Below are positions 49,589 through 57,819 of a DNA stretch of 64,000 nucleotides, piece after piece. A program made the translations under genes and the position numbers. The notes under the pieces are model-generated. The model did not search any database. It saw nothing but the letters and a program-made list of their open reading frames with translations, and was not told where the DNA came from. Source of the DNA: JAHCHG01 sp041394845 (GTDB lineage: Bacteria; Acidobacteriota; Blastocatellia; Pyrinomonadales; Pyrinomonadaceae); contig JAWKHL010000002.1 in the NCBI GenBank assembly GCA_041394845.1, positions 372,001-436,000 of the forward strand, read 5' to 3'. Each line of letters opens with the position of its first letter. The first letter of the stretch is position 1.

Positions 49589-52170
49589 GAAAGCACCCTC
49601 ACGACAATGATCGTCATATCATCGTGCTGTTTGGCTCCGGCGGCAAATTCGTCGGCTTTTTCCATGATGTGGCCGAGGATCTCCTCGGCGGGTTTTCCGT
49701 AAATTTTTTTGAGTTCTTCGAGGACCGCTTCCTCGCCCCATTCCTCCTCGGCCGGATTCATCGCTTCGGTGATGCCGTCGGTCGAGCCGACGATCAGATC
49801 GCCCTCGCAGAGTTCGATCTCGCCCTGCGAGTAATTGACCAGCATCGGCGGCAACATTCCGACCACCGCGCCGCCTTCGGCCAGCGTCAGAACCTCGATC
49901 CCCTCCGGTTCGCCATCTTTCCGCCGGAGCAGGAAAGGCGGGTTATGTCCGGCGTTGACGTAGGTCAGCCGCCGCGTTTCAGGATCGAACTGGGCGTAGA
50001 AAAACGTCGCGTAGCGGTTCGAGGTCGAGGCCTCGTAGAGAAGATGATTGATCTGCGCCATCAACCCGGCCAGATCGTCCTTGAAATGGATGGCCTGCCC
50101 GCGCAGACTGGCCTGAAGTCCGGCCATCATCAGCGATGCGCCGATCCCTTTGCCGGAGATGTCGCCGATGGCGATGCCCAGTTTTCCATCGGTCAGTTCG
50201 AGAAAATCGTAATAATCCCCGCCGACCCCGAGCGCCGGCCGGCAGGCGCCGAAATAATCGAGGCCTTCGACCGGAGGGAGTTCCTGCGGAAAAAGCCGTT
50301 CCTGCACCTCGCGGGCGATCTCGAGTTCGCGGTTGAGCCGTTCTTTCTGCGCCGCCTCGCGGGCGATCGCCTCGGTCAGTCGCGAGTTTTCCAGCGCCAG
50401 ACCGGCCTGCGAGGCGACCGATTTCAAAAGCCTCAAGTCGTTCGAGGTGAACGGCTCATCCGACAATTTCGCGCTCAGCGAAAGAAGGCCGGAAAGTTCT
50501 TTTTTGGCCGTTACCGGCAGGAGCAGACTGGAATTGAGCCGGAGAAGTTTTTCGCGCTCTTCGGCGTTGATCTCCTCGTTGACCCAGGATTCGCTGTCGT
50601 CTTTATAGATGATCAGAGAATCGTTCTGCCGGAGTTTTTCCACCGTTTTGCCGTTCTCGTCCAGGACGACGGGCGGCGGGGTTTCGTAGCCGAGCGTATG
50701 GGCCGGCAGGAAATCGCCGCCGTTCTTGAGCAGGAGAGCCACCTGCGGAACGTGAAGCGATTCGCTGATCTTGGCCGAGAGCGTTTCGAGCAGAGGCTTT
50801 GTTTCGACCATCGTCCGCAATTGTTCGCTCAGGTCCGAGAGGATCTGTTCGGCGTTGTAAGCCTCGCGGAAAAACCGGCGGTCGATCCAGACCCGAAGAT
50901 TCTTGGCCGCGTAGTCGATCAGCGGAAGCAGAGCCAGCCCGCCGACGATAAAACCGATCTGAACGGCCGGATTGTTCCCGCCGGAGATGAGCAGATAAGT
51001 TCCCAGAATGACCAGAATGAGCAGGGCGAACTGCAAGATCTTGACCCCGTTTTGAGCCAGAGCGTACTGCAAGCCCTGACGAATGACGACGCCGACATCC
51101 ATCGCCCGGTGAACGACGATCACATAGGCCAGCGTCAGCGGGAACAAAAGCAGTAAGAGCAGAGCCATCAGGGCGAACCAGAAGGGAACTATCTCGAAAA
51201 AAGAACCTTTGGCGTCGGTCACCAAACGATAGATTACGAGCAGAAACGACGGAACCATGGAGACCGATGTTCCGATCGCCATCAGGCGGATGCGGCGGCG
51301 GGCGTCCGGGTTTTTGAGAGTGGCGGCCTTGTGGCTGAGGGCGGCGAAAAACAGACCGATGGCCATCAGATTCAGCGGATTGGCGATCAGATTGTAGGCT
51401 TCGGAAACGGGTTTCAGGTAATCGATCGCGTTGATGTTGAGAAACATCTTGGCTCCAACCAGCAAAGTCCTCAGCACCTGAAAAACGAGCGGAACGATGA
51501 AGATCCATTTGGCCCACGGAAAGCGTTCATCGACGCTCCATCTCTCCGGAAAATAAATGCCGAAAAGGAGCATGGCCAGCGCCCAGGTGCTGAAAAGCAA
51601 ATTCCGGTAAGCGCCGACCAATGTGTTGGATGAATAGCCTTCGAGACCGATCGTGCTGACCCCTAGGAGAAGAAAAAGCAGAAGCCAGGCCAGATAATCG
51701 CGCGGACGGACGAAGACCACCCAGAAACCGAGCAGAATACAGAAAGTCGGCAACAGATATGTAAAGACAATGCTGACGATGTTCCGGCTGTAAAAACTAA
51801 AATTCCTCTCAAGTTTGATCCCGGTCAGCGTAATATCCCGGGTCTCGGTCCGCCCGTCCGGATCTTTCCTCGCTACGGTCAATGTGTAATTCTGATCGGG
51901 GCGGAGTTTGAGGATTTCTTCGAAATAGATCTCGTTGCTCTCGATCGCCCGGCCGTTGATCGCCATCAACCGGTCGCCGATCTGAAGCCCCGAACCCTCG
52001 GCCTCGGGCCGCAGGAACGTGATCTCTCCGTCATAGACGAACGGGAGATTGATCTGCCTTTCCGAAAGACGGAAGATCTTCGGAAGATTGGCGAAATGAA
52101 TGGTCATGGCCGCGGCCGCGAAGGCGAAAAGAAGCGCCAGCGGAATAAAAGGAAGAAATTTTTTATTCAT
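49576..52170 (-). CDS. Membrane PP2C-type phosphatase: PDZ, 7TM, GAF and SpoIIE domains
   Basis: The 864-residue protein has one N-terminal helix (5-27), a PDZ-like periplasmic domain (about 55-112, GLQIGDRLMAINGRAI), a block of seven or eight helices (about 130-375), a GAF domain (about 430-590) and a short coiled segment (LNRELEIAREVQERLFPQ). A SpoIIE/PP2C domain ends it (about 630-860), with metal-binding VGGDYYDF, GDISGKGIGASL and STDGITEA all present. Relatives are RsbU-like phosphatases that act on anti-sigma factor antagonists. No partner switch gene is adjacent. The last residues SDG come from the repeat. Confidence 0.92.
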   Translation of the reverse strand: MNKKFLPFIPLALLFAFAAAAMTIHFANLPKIFRLSERQINLPFVYDGEITFLRPEAEGSGLQIGDRLMAINGRAIESNEIYFEEILKLRPDQNYTLTVARKDPDGRTETRDITLTGIKLERNFSFYSRNIVSIVFTYLLPTFCILLGFWVVFVRPRDYLAWLLLFLLLGVSTIGLEGYSSNTLVGAYRNLLFSTWALAMLLFGIYFPERWSVDERFPWAKWIFIVPLVFQVLRTLLVGAKMFLNINAIDYLKPVSEAYNLIANPLNLMAIGLFFAALSHKAATLKNPDARRRIRLMAIGTSVSMVPSFLLVIYRLVTDAKGSFFEIVPFWFALMALLLLLLFPLTLAYVIVVHRAMDVGVVIRQGLQYALAQNGVKILQFALLILVILGTYLLISGGNNPAVQIGFIVGGLALLPLIDYAAKNLRVWIDRRFFREAYNAEQILSDLSEQLRTMVETKPLLETLSAKISESLHVPQVALLLKNGGDFLPAHTLGYETPPPVVLDENGKTVEKLRQNDSLIIYKDDSESWVNEEINAEEREKLLRLNSSLLLPVTAKKELSGLLSLSAKLSDEPFTSNDLRLLKSVASQAGLALENSRLTEAIAREAAQKERLNRELEIAREVQERLFPQELPPVEGLDYFGACRPALGVGGDYYDFLELTDGKLGIAIGDISGKGIGASLMMAGLQASLRGQAIHFKDDLAGLMAQINHLLYEASTSNRYATFFYAQFDPETRRLTYVNAGHNPPFLLRRKDGEPEGIEVLTLAEGGAVVGMLPPMLVNYSQGEIELCEGDLIVGSTDGITEAMNPAEEEWGEEAVLEELKKIYGKPAEEILGHIMEKADEFAAGAKQHDDMTIIVVRVLSSDG

Positions 52171-52283
52171 ATCGGGTTTGATCTTGTTTGAACTCCCTCA
52201 AAATAGCATAAGTTCAATGAACATAAAAGATTTATCCGGCGCGGACGGCAACCCCGGAAATGTTTCCCGAATCAATTTACATT

Positions 52284-53447
52284 ATGTTCGGATTCAAAAT
52301 GCTTTGGTTACTGGTTGTCGTCCTGTGTTTTGGCCTTTCAATTGCCGGCCAGACGCCGCCCGCTCAGGTGTCGGATGTCATTCACGAGCAATATCTGATC
52401 GAATCGAAAACGCTCGGCGAACAAAGAAGCGTTCTGGTCAGAGTTCCGCCCGGTTACGCCGTTTCCGGGCGCAAATACCCGGTCGTTTATATGCTCGACG
52501 CCCATCCGCCGCAAAACGCGATGATGATCGGGGTGATCGATCAGCAGGTCTGGGGCGGAATGATGCCGGAGATGATCGTCGTCGGGATTCAGAACACCGA
52601 CCGCTCGCGCGATCTGACGCCGACCGATGACGGCAAAGGCCGCGGGCCGGTCGGCGGCGGTGAAAAATTTCTCCGGTTTATCGAAGGCGAGGTCATCCCG
52701 CTGGTCGAAAAAAATTACCGGACCGAGCCTTTTCGGATTTTCGCCGGTCATTCGCTCGGCGGTCTGTTCGCCGTTTACGCTCTGACGGCGCGTCCCGATC
52801 TGTTCAACGCTTACATCGCCGCCAGCCCGGTTCTCGGTTGGGACGACAATTATGTGATCAAGCGGGCCGAGGAGGTTTTTCGGGAAAAACGGGACTGGAA
52901 CAAAACCGTCTTTCTGGCGATCGGCGATGAACCGCAGTATATGGGCGGTTTCAGGGATTTTGAGAATCTGCTCAAGCAGGCCAAACCGAAAGACCTCGAA
53001 TACGAGTTCAGGCAGTTTAAGGACGAGAACCACGGCTCGGTGGTTTTGCGGGCGTATTACTGGGGTTTGCGAAAGATCTTCGAAGGCTGGCAGCCTCCCG
53101 CTTCCGGGTCGATCGCCGATCTGGAAAATCATTACCGCAAACTCTCGAAAAGATTCGGCTACGATATTTTCATCCCGGAGGATCTTCTGAACCGCGCCGG
53201 GTATCAGATGCTCAACGCCGGCAAGATCCCCGAAGCCATCGACCTTTTTCGCAAAAACGCCGAACATTATCCGAACTCGGCCAACGTCTATGACAGTCTC
53301 GGCGAGGCTTTCGAAAAAAACGGACAATTAAAGCAGGCGCGCGAAAATTACGAAAAAGCCTTCGCCATCGCCTCCCGAAACGGCGATCAAACGCGGGCCG
53401 CCGTCTTTAAGGCCAATCTCGATCGGGTGGCGGAAAAGCTCAAGTGA
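52284..53447 (+). CDS. Secreted esterase-D-family alpha/beta hydrolase with C-terminal TPR
   Basis: I prefer the ATG at 52284 (MFGFKMLWLL), which starts a clean signal peptide (LWLLVVVLCFGLSIAGQ). ATGs at 52260 and 52299 are alternatives, and none has a good ribosome-binding site. The mature protein (about 360 residues) has the esterase D fold: VVYMLDAHPP, oxyanion/nucleophile motif FAGHSLGGLFAVYAL with the catalytic Ser, and His in KDENHGSV. A TPR pair follows (IPEAIDLFRKNAEHYPNSANVYDSLGEA). Relatives hydrolyse siderophore or acyl esters. The gene is divergent from the phosphatase gene. Confidence 0.88.
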   Translation: MFGFKMLWLLVVVLCFGLSIAGQTPPAQVSDVIHEQYLIESKTLGEQRSVLVRVPPGYAVSGRKYPVVYMLDAHPPQNAMMIGVIDQQVWGGMMPEMIVVGIQNTDRSRDLTPTDDGKGRGPVGGGEKFLRFIEGEVIPLVEKNYRTEPFRIFAGHSLGGLFAVYALTARPDLFNAYIAASPVLGWDDNYVIKRAEEVFREKRDWNKTVFLAIGDEPQYMGGFRDFENLLKQAKPKDLEYEFRQFKDENHGSVVLRAYYWGLRKIFEGWQPPASGSIADLENHYRKLSKRFGYDIFIPEDLLNRAGYQMLNAGKIPEAIDLFRKNAEHYPNSANVYDSLGEAFEKNGQLKQARENYEKAFAIASRNGDQTRAAVFKANLDRVAEKLK

Positions 53448-53656
53448 ATTTTGAGTCATTGCCGTTAAAAAGATCAGGAAATGCTAAAGTTCGGGAACCG
53501 TGATTGTAAATTCCAAACTGTAAATTCTTAATTGTTTTGGAGATAAAACCTTTTTATCCGAAACAATCAAGAATTTTCCATCCATCACAGTCTTTTTAAC
53601 AGTAATGATTTTGAGTTTTGAATTTTATAGAGAAACCGCATTTCTAAAAAAAATTC
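53448..53656. repeat. Two heptad arrays between the esterase gene and the MITE-like element
   Basis: ATTGTAAATTCCAAACTGTA and the following AATTCTTAATTG (53503-53535) keep a 7-bp period, with a partial inverted arm near 53560-53580. GATTTTGAGTTTTGAATTTT (53608-53627) is mirrored at 53929-53944, on the other side of the inserted element. No gene is seen in this part of the gap. Confidence 0.55.
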
Positions 53657-53924
53657 GGTAGTGATCAAAAGTAATGCTGAGTAAAATCTAATTGCTCCAA
53701 CGGAGCATCTGAAAATAGCCCGGCGATTGATCGCCGGGATTATGCAACCGATGTCGTCAAGTCCTGAAGGGACAGTCTCGAATTTGCCAAATTCATATTT
53801 ATCTTTCGTCCTTTCAGGACTATGGATCTGAGAGAGAACCTGTACCCGGCGATCAATCGCCGGGCTATTACGACAAGAGTCCCTGCGGGACATTCATTTG
53901 TCAGCATTACTTTTGATCACTACC
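53657..53924. mobile_element. MITE-like element with 24-bp perfect terminal inverted repeats
   Basis: GGTAGTGATCAAAAGTAATG plus four bases (53657-53680) is exactly inverted at 53901-53924. Between them are palindromes of REP style: GCTCCAACGGAGC, CCCGGCGATTGATCGCCGGG, GTCCTGAAGGGAC, GTCCTTTCAGGAC, CCCGGCGATCAATCGCCGGG and GTCCCTGCGGGAC. There is no coding capacity. Its size (268 bp) is close to the element at 32730, but the ends differ in sequence. Target-site duplications are not clear. Confidence 0.8.
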
Positions 53925-53943
53925 AAAAAATCAAAACTCAAAA

Positions 53944-55602
53944 TCAGATCTGAAATCCGTCGGCGAACGCCACCAACTGATTTGTTCCCGCTGTTGACGG
54001 GGCCTGGATAAAGATCAGATACGGGCCTTTTTGAAAGAACAAATTCTTTTTTCCGTCGTCCGTGTCGGCGTAAAATCCGCTGCCGTGTTTGAGCGAGATT
54101 TTTTTGCCGCTGAAACCGAGCGTCCAGTCGAGAAAAAGCCAGGTTCGCCAGGCGCGTCCGGCCGAATCGTAATCGAAAACACCGGCCGTCCACTCTTTCC
54201 CGGCAGAGTCCCGGTAGCGGGCTTCGATGATCCTTTCCGGAATGAACTGCGAGAAATACTCGATCAGTTTTCGTTCGTCCTCGTTTTTTCCGGCCGAGTC
54301 GAGATCGCTTTGCGAGAGTCCCAATTCGGCCCGCGTCGTCGTCTTGAAACCGGCCAGAGTCAATTGATTCGGCGGTTTTTGCGGCAATGTCCAGACGGTC
54401 TGGCGGGTTTCCGGGTAATCGTTGAGTCCTCGGCCGTTGCCGACATTTTGAGCCAGACGGGTGGCGTCATCCCGCATCGAGCGGTTCGGCGTGTAGATGA
54501 TGATCAGAATGTCCGAGCCCTGTTTTTCCAGCACGTAGATCAGAACATCGTCGCTTTGGATCTTCGAACCGGTGTAACTGCCGCCGCGCGGACTTTGAAC
54601 TTTTGTTCCGGTGCGGTCGCCGCCGGTCTTTTGGGCGATGTTGACCGCGATCGGATCGCCGTTTTTCGAGGGAATCCGGACGACCGAAATGTAAATGTCT
54701 TCCTTTCCGGTCGGCTGTTGGTCCTTTTGCCGCCGGCGCGGACGGTAAACGGTGGTCGTGATCGTCTTGCCGTCGCGGTCGCGGAGATCGTCGCGGGTCA
54801 GGCCCGGCGGCAGGCGTTTATTGACTTGTTTTTCATTTTCGCCCGAATTCTCGGCGATCTTATCCTGCAGATCCTCGGTGGAAACGACCTCCGGGGCGAG
54901 CGGGTCTTCTTTGTCGGTGTCGACCGGAAATTCCTCCAGAGTCCCCTGGGTTCGTTCGGGAATCTCGGGCGGCTGGCGTTCCGGCGCGGCGTAGGCGAAA
55001 ATGCTGGTTAAAGCCAGCCAGCCGATGATCCCGAAGATCAGCAGAACCGCCACCCCGACTCCGCCGCCGATCGCGACCATCTGGCCGGTCGATGTCCTCG
55101 GTTTTTCTTCGACCGGTTTTGAGGCGACCATCGTCAGAGCGGCTTCGCCGCACATTCGGCAAAAGGTTTCGTCGGCGACTATCTCGTTGCCGCAGGCCAG
55201 GCATTTTCTCGGTTGAAAACCGCCGGCCGCGAGAGCGGGCGACGTATTTGGCCCCAGCGCCAGATAGGCGGGGATCACCAGACCGATGACGGGGACGATC
55301 AAAAGGGCTCCCGTCCACGCCGGTTTGCCGCGCATTTCGGCGATCGACATCCAGAGGATCGGCAGAGCGATGAGGCCGACCAGCGGGATCAGCAAAAGCA
55401 GGAACCACCATCCGGGACGCCTTCCGATCTTGCACATCAGATAAAGATTGGCGATCGGAATCCAGGCCAGCCCGGCGCCTGACGTGTCGGTTTTGCGGGC
55501 GATGATCATCAGGGTGGCGCCGAAATAAATGTAGAGCGCCGCGCCGAAAAGAAGAGGGACGAGCAGCCACAACAGCGTCGGTAACAAAGAACTTTCTTCC
55601 AT
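53944..55602 (-). CDS. Multi-helix membrane protein with DUF5684-like domain and zinc ribbon
   Basis: The 552-residue protein starts with a membrane block (about residues 8-118, four helices; AWIPIANLYLMCKIGRRPGWW is typical of DUF5684). A zinc ribbon follows (CLACGNEIVADETFCRMCG, about 133-152), then another helix (about 172-198) and a long extracytoplasmic region. That region includes a Pro/Glu/Asp-rich linker and a beta-rich C-terminal domain (GKEWTAGVFDYDSAGRAWRTWLFLDWTLGFSG). The C-terminal half has no recognised family. The stop codon sits at the start of a GATTTTGAGTTTTGA heptad, and an extended -10 (GCTATAAT on the minus strand, 55734-55727) may drive the gene. Confidence 0.8.
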   Translation of the reverse strand: MEESSLLPTLLWLLVPLLFGAALYIYFGATLMIIARKTDTSGAGLAWIPIANLYLMCKIGRRPGWWFLLLLIPLVGLIALPILWMSIAEMRGKPAWTGALLIVPVIGLVIPAYLALGPNTSPALAAGGFQPRKCLACGNEIVADETFCRMCGEAALTMVASKPVEEKPRTSTGQMVAIGGGVGVAVLLIFGIIGWLALTSIFAYAAPERQPPEIPERTQGTLEEFPVDTDKEDPLAPEVVSTEDLQDKIAENSGENEKQVNKRLPPGLTRDDLRDRDGKTITTTVYRPRRRQKDQQPTGKEDIYISVVRIPSKNGDPIAVNIAQKTGGDRTGTKVQSPRGGSYTGSKIQSDDVLIYVLEKQGSDILIIIYTPNRSMRDDATRLAQNVGNGRGLNDYPETRQTVWTLPQKPPNQLTLAGFKTTTRAELGLSQSDLDSAGKNEDERKLIEYFSQFIPERIIEARYRDSAGKEWTAGVFDYDSAGRAWRTWLFLDWTLGFSGKKISLKHGSGFYADTDDGKKNLFFQKGPYLIFIQAPSTAGTNQLVAFADGFQI

Positions 55603-56004
55603 AGCTTTCAGTTTTTAAAAAGGCCGGTTTCGACCGACGGCTAAAAAAAGACCTCCTTTTGTATTGAGTCCTGATGCCCTTGATCGAAAAGTGTTTTGGA
55701 AAATGCGGAAAGAAAAATTTCCCCGTATTATAGCAGATATTTTCCGAAAGCATTTTTTGAGGATAGAGGCGCGGCAAAACGGCTTTCAACCGGGGCAAGA
55801 TTTCAGCAATTTACCCGGCCGAAATTCACATCAATTTTTCAATTGACAGTTTAGGATCGGAAAACCTATCCGTTTGAAAGACTCTCGGACCAAAGAAAAT
55901 CCCATCACCCATCACTTATCACCCATCACCTTTGATAAAAAACGGCAATTCCAGATAGAATGGCATATCCGAAAAAAATCAAGTTGTTTACAAGGAGACT
56001 TCCG
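55603..56004. promoter_or_regulatory. Divergent promoter region with a single-armed heptad array
   Basis: Minus strand: TGCTATAAT at about 55735-55727, upstream of the membrane protein. Plus strand: TTGATA (55932-55937) and TAGAAT (55956-55961) at 18-bp spacing, giving a transcript start near 55968, then AAGGAG at 55992-55997. A CCCATCACCCATCACTTATC array occupies 55901-55930, immediately upstream of the -35. Confidence 0.55.
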
Positions 56005-57564
56005 GTGTCAGACAAATTTTCTTACGATCAGGTTCCGTATCAGAGCACGTTTCAGCCGCAGATCTATCCCGACCGGATGGCGACGCTGGCGACGATTTTG
56101 GGAATGAAACCCGCTCCGCCCGACAAATGCCGGTATCTCGAACTCGGGTGCGGCGAGGGCGACAATCTGATCGCCTTTGCTTTTTCGCTGCCCGAAAGCG
56201 ATTTCGTCGGCATCGACCTGTCGGCCCGGCACATCGAAGCGGCCGAACGGATGGTGGCGGAACTCGGTCTGAAGAACATCAGATTTCTGCAAAAGGACGT
56301 GATGGATCTCGGCCGCGAAGAATTCGGCGAGTTCGATTACATCGCCGCCCACGGGCTTTTCTCCTGGGTTCCCGATTTCGTCCGCGAAAGAGTGCTCGAT
56401 CTTTACGCCGAAATGCTCGCCCCCGAGGGCGTCGGTTATCTCAGCTACAACACCTTGCCGGGCGGATATATGCGCCAGATGATGCGCGATATGATGCAGT
56501 TTCACACGATCGACGAACCGCTCTCGCTCGACAAGGTCGAAAAGGGGTTGTCGATTCTCGGTTTTCTTCGCGACAGCGTCAGGGGGGACAAATACTACCG
56601 GTCGATTCTGGAAAACGAGATCGGTTTTGTAACCAATCACAGTCCGGCCAGCATCCTTCACGATGAACTGGGCGAACTCAACCGGCCGTTTTATTTTCAC
56701 GAATTCGTCAAAACGGCGGCCGAACACGGGTTGCAGTATCTGTCGGAGGCCGAGTATTTCACGATGCCGATGCACGAATATCCGCCGCAGACCGCCGAAG
56801 CGCTGGCATCGTTCGGCGAAGACATCATCCGTCGCGAGCAATACATCGATTTTCTCCGTTGCCGCCGGTTTCGCCAGACGCTTTTGTGCCGCGCCGGAGT
56901 CGAGATCGACCGCGACGTCAAGCCCGAGAAGATCCGCCGGTTTTACATCTCTTCGGCTTTCAGCCCGGTCGATAAAGAGTCCGCCCTGACCGAGAACAAA
57001 CCGGAAAAGTTCCGCGTTCCGAACGGGCCGACCGCCGAACTGGAACATCCGCTGACCAAAACGGCGCTGGCTCATCTGGGCGGGATCTGGGTCGATTCGA
57101 TCCGGTTCGACGATCTGATGGATCTGGCGCGCCGGGGGCTCGAAGAAAAAGGCGCCGCCATCGATGATTGGGAAAAAGAGCTGCACACGACCTGCGCCAT
57201 TCTGCTCGAACTCTACGTCAGCGGTTTGGTCAAACTCAATCTTCACCGCCCGCAGATGACGCGCGAGGTGGGCGAAAATCCGACGGCCAGTTCTTTCGTT
57301 CGCTGGCAACTCGGTCGCGGCGAAGATGTCGTCACGGCGCTCAACATCAGTCAGGTCAAGGTTGACGATTCATTTTTCAAAGCCTTGCTGACGATGCTCG
57401 ACGGAACCCGGAGCAGGCTCGATCTGAAAAAGGAACTCCGGCAAAAGATCGGTGCCGGAGAATTTGCCGATGTCGGCGAAAAAAGCGCCCTTCTCAGGGA
57501 TCTGCCGATGATGGTCAAAAACAACCTTCAGGAGATCGCCGATCTGGGATTGCTGATCTCTTAA
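56005..57564 (+). CDS. SAM-dependent methyltransferase with a methyltransferase regulatory domain
   Basis: I set the start at GTG 56005, seven nt after AAGGAG and downstream of the predicted promoter. The ATG at 55960 lies inside the -10 box and would add 15 basic residues. The 519-residue protein has a class I methyltransferase domain (about 20-220) with YLELGCGEGDNLIAFAFSLP and VGIDLSARHIEAAERM. A regulatory domain follows (ILHDELGELNRPFYFHEFVKTAAEHGLQYLSEAEY), then a C-terminal winged-helix-like part (LKKELRQKIGAG). This layout is shared with bacterial protein-lysine methyltransferases of the rickettsial type. The target is unknown. The stop is in the first unit of a heptad array. Confidence 0.9.
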   Translation: MSDKFSYDQVPYQSTFQPQIYPDRMATLATILGMKPAPPDKCRYLELGCGEGDNLIAFAFSLPESDFVGIDLSARHIEAAERMVAELGLKNIRFLQKDVMDLGREEFGEFDYIAAHGLFSWVPDFVRERVLDLYAEMLAPEGVGYLSYNTLPGGYMRQMMRDMMQFHTIDEPLSLDKVEKGLSILGFLRDSVRGDKYYRSILENEIGFVTNHSPASILHDELGELNRPFYFHEFVKTAAEHGLQYLSEAEYFTMPMHEYPPQTAEALASFGEDIIRREQYIDFLRCRRFRQTLLCRAGVEIDRDVKPEKIRRFYISSAFSPVDKESALTENKPEKFRVPNGPTAELEHPLTKTALAHLGGIWVDSIRFDDLMDLARRGLEEKGAAIDDWEKELHTTCAILLELYVSGLVKLNLHRPQMTREVGENPTASSFVRWQLGRGEDVVTALNISQVKVDDSFFKALLTMLDGTRSRLDLKKELRQKIGAGEFADVGEKSALLRDLPMMVKNNLQEIADLGLLIS

Positions 57565-57780
57565 CATTTAACATTTAATACTCTGTAAATTTAAAAAACT
57601 GAAGTTTTGTTAAATTTGTGATGGGTGATGGGTGATAGGTGATGGGATAAAACTTAATTGTCTGAATATCCGGATCTGCTGTCTGATATTATCTGTTTAA
57701 CTTTTCACCCATCACTTATCACCCATCACCCATCACTAAACTCTAGTTTTTTTAATTTACACAGTATTTAACAGTTATCA
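57562..57780. repeat. Concentric nested inverted arrays (TTAACAT outer, GTGATGG inner)
   Basis: Outer left arm (57562-57607) begins at the methyltransferase stop with TTAACATTTAACATTTAATA and CTGTAAATTT. Outer right arm (57741-57780) mirrors it imperfectly. Inside lies a second palindrome of GTGATGG units (left 57618-57647, right 57704-57737). The two palindromes are concentric, as if the inner had been inserted into the loop of the outer. Confidence 0.8.
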
Positions 57781-57819
57781 TTTTCCCGACCGTAACTATC
57801 CACCGATCAACGGCAAATA

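Noticed and set aside
49516..51156. A 546-codon plus-strand frame opposite the SpoIIE phosphatase
   Set aside because: It is antisense to a protein with intact catalytic motifs. The start lies in the heptad array, and the translation is Arg/Phe/Gln-rich low-complexity sequence typical of shadows in this genome.
53585..53893. A 102-codon minus-strand frame
   Set aside because: It is contained almost wholly in the MITE-like element and its REP palindromes. There is no domain and no ribosome-binding site.
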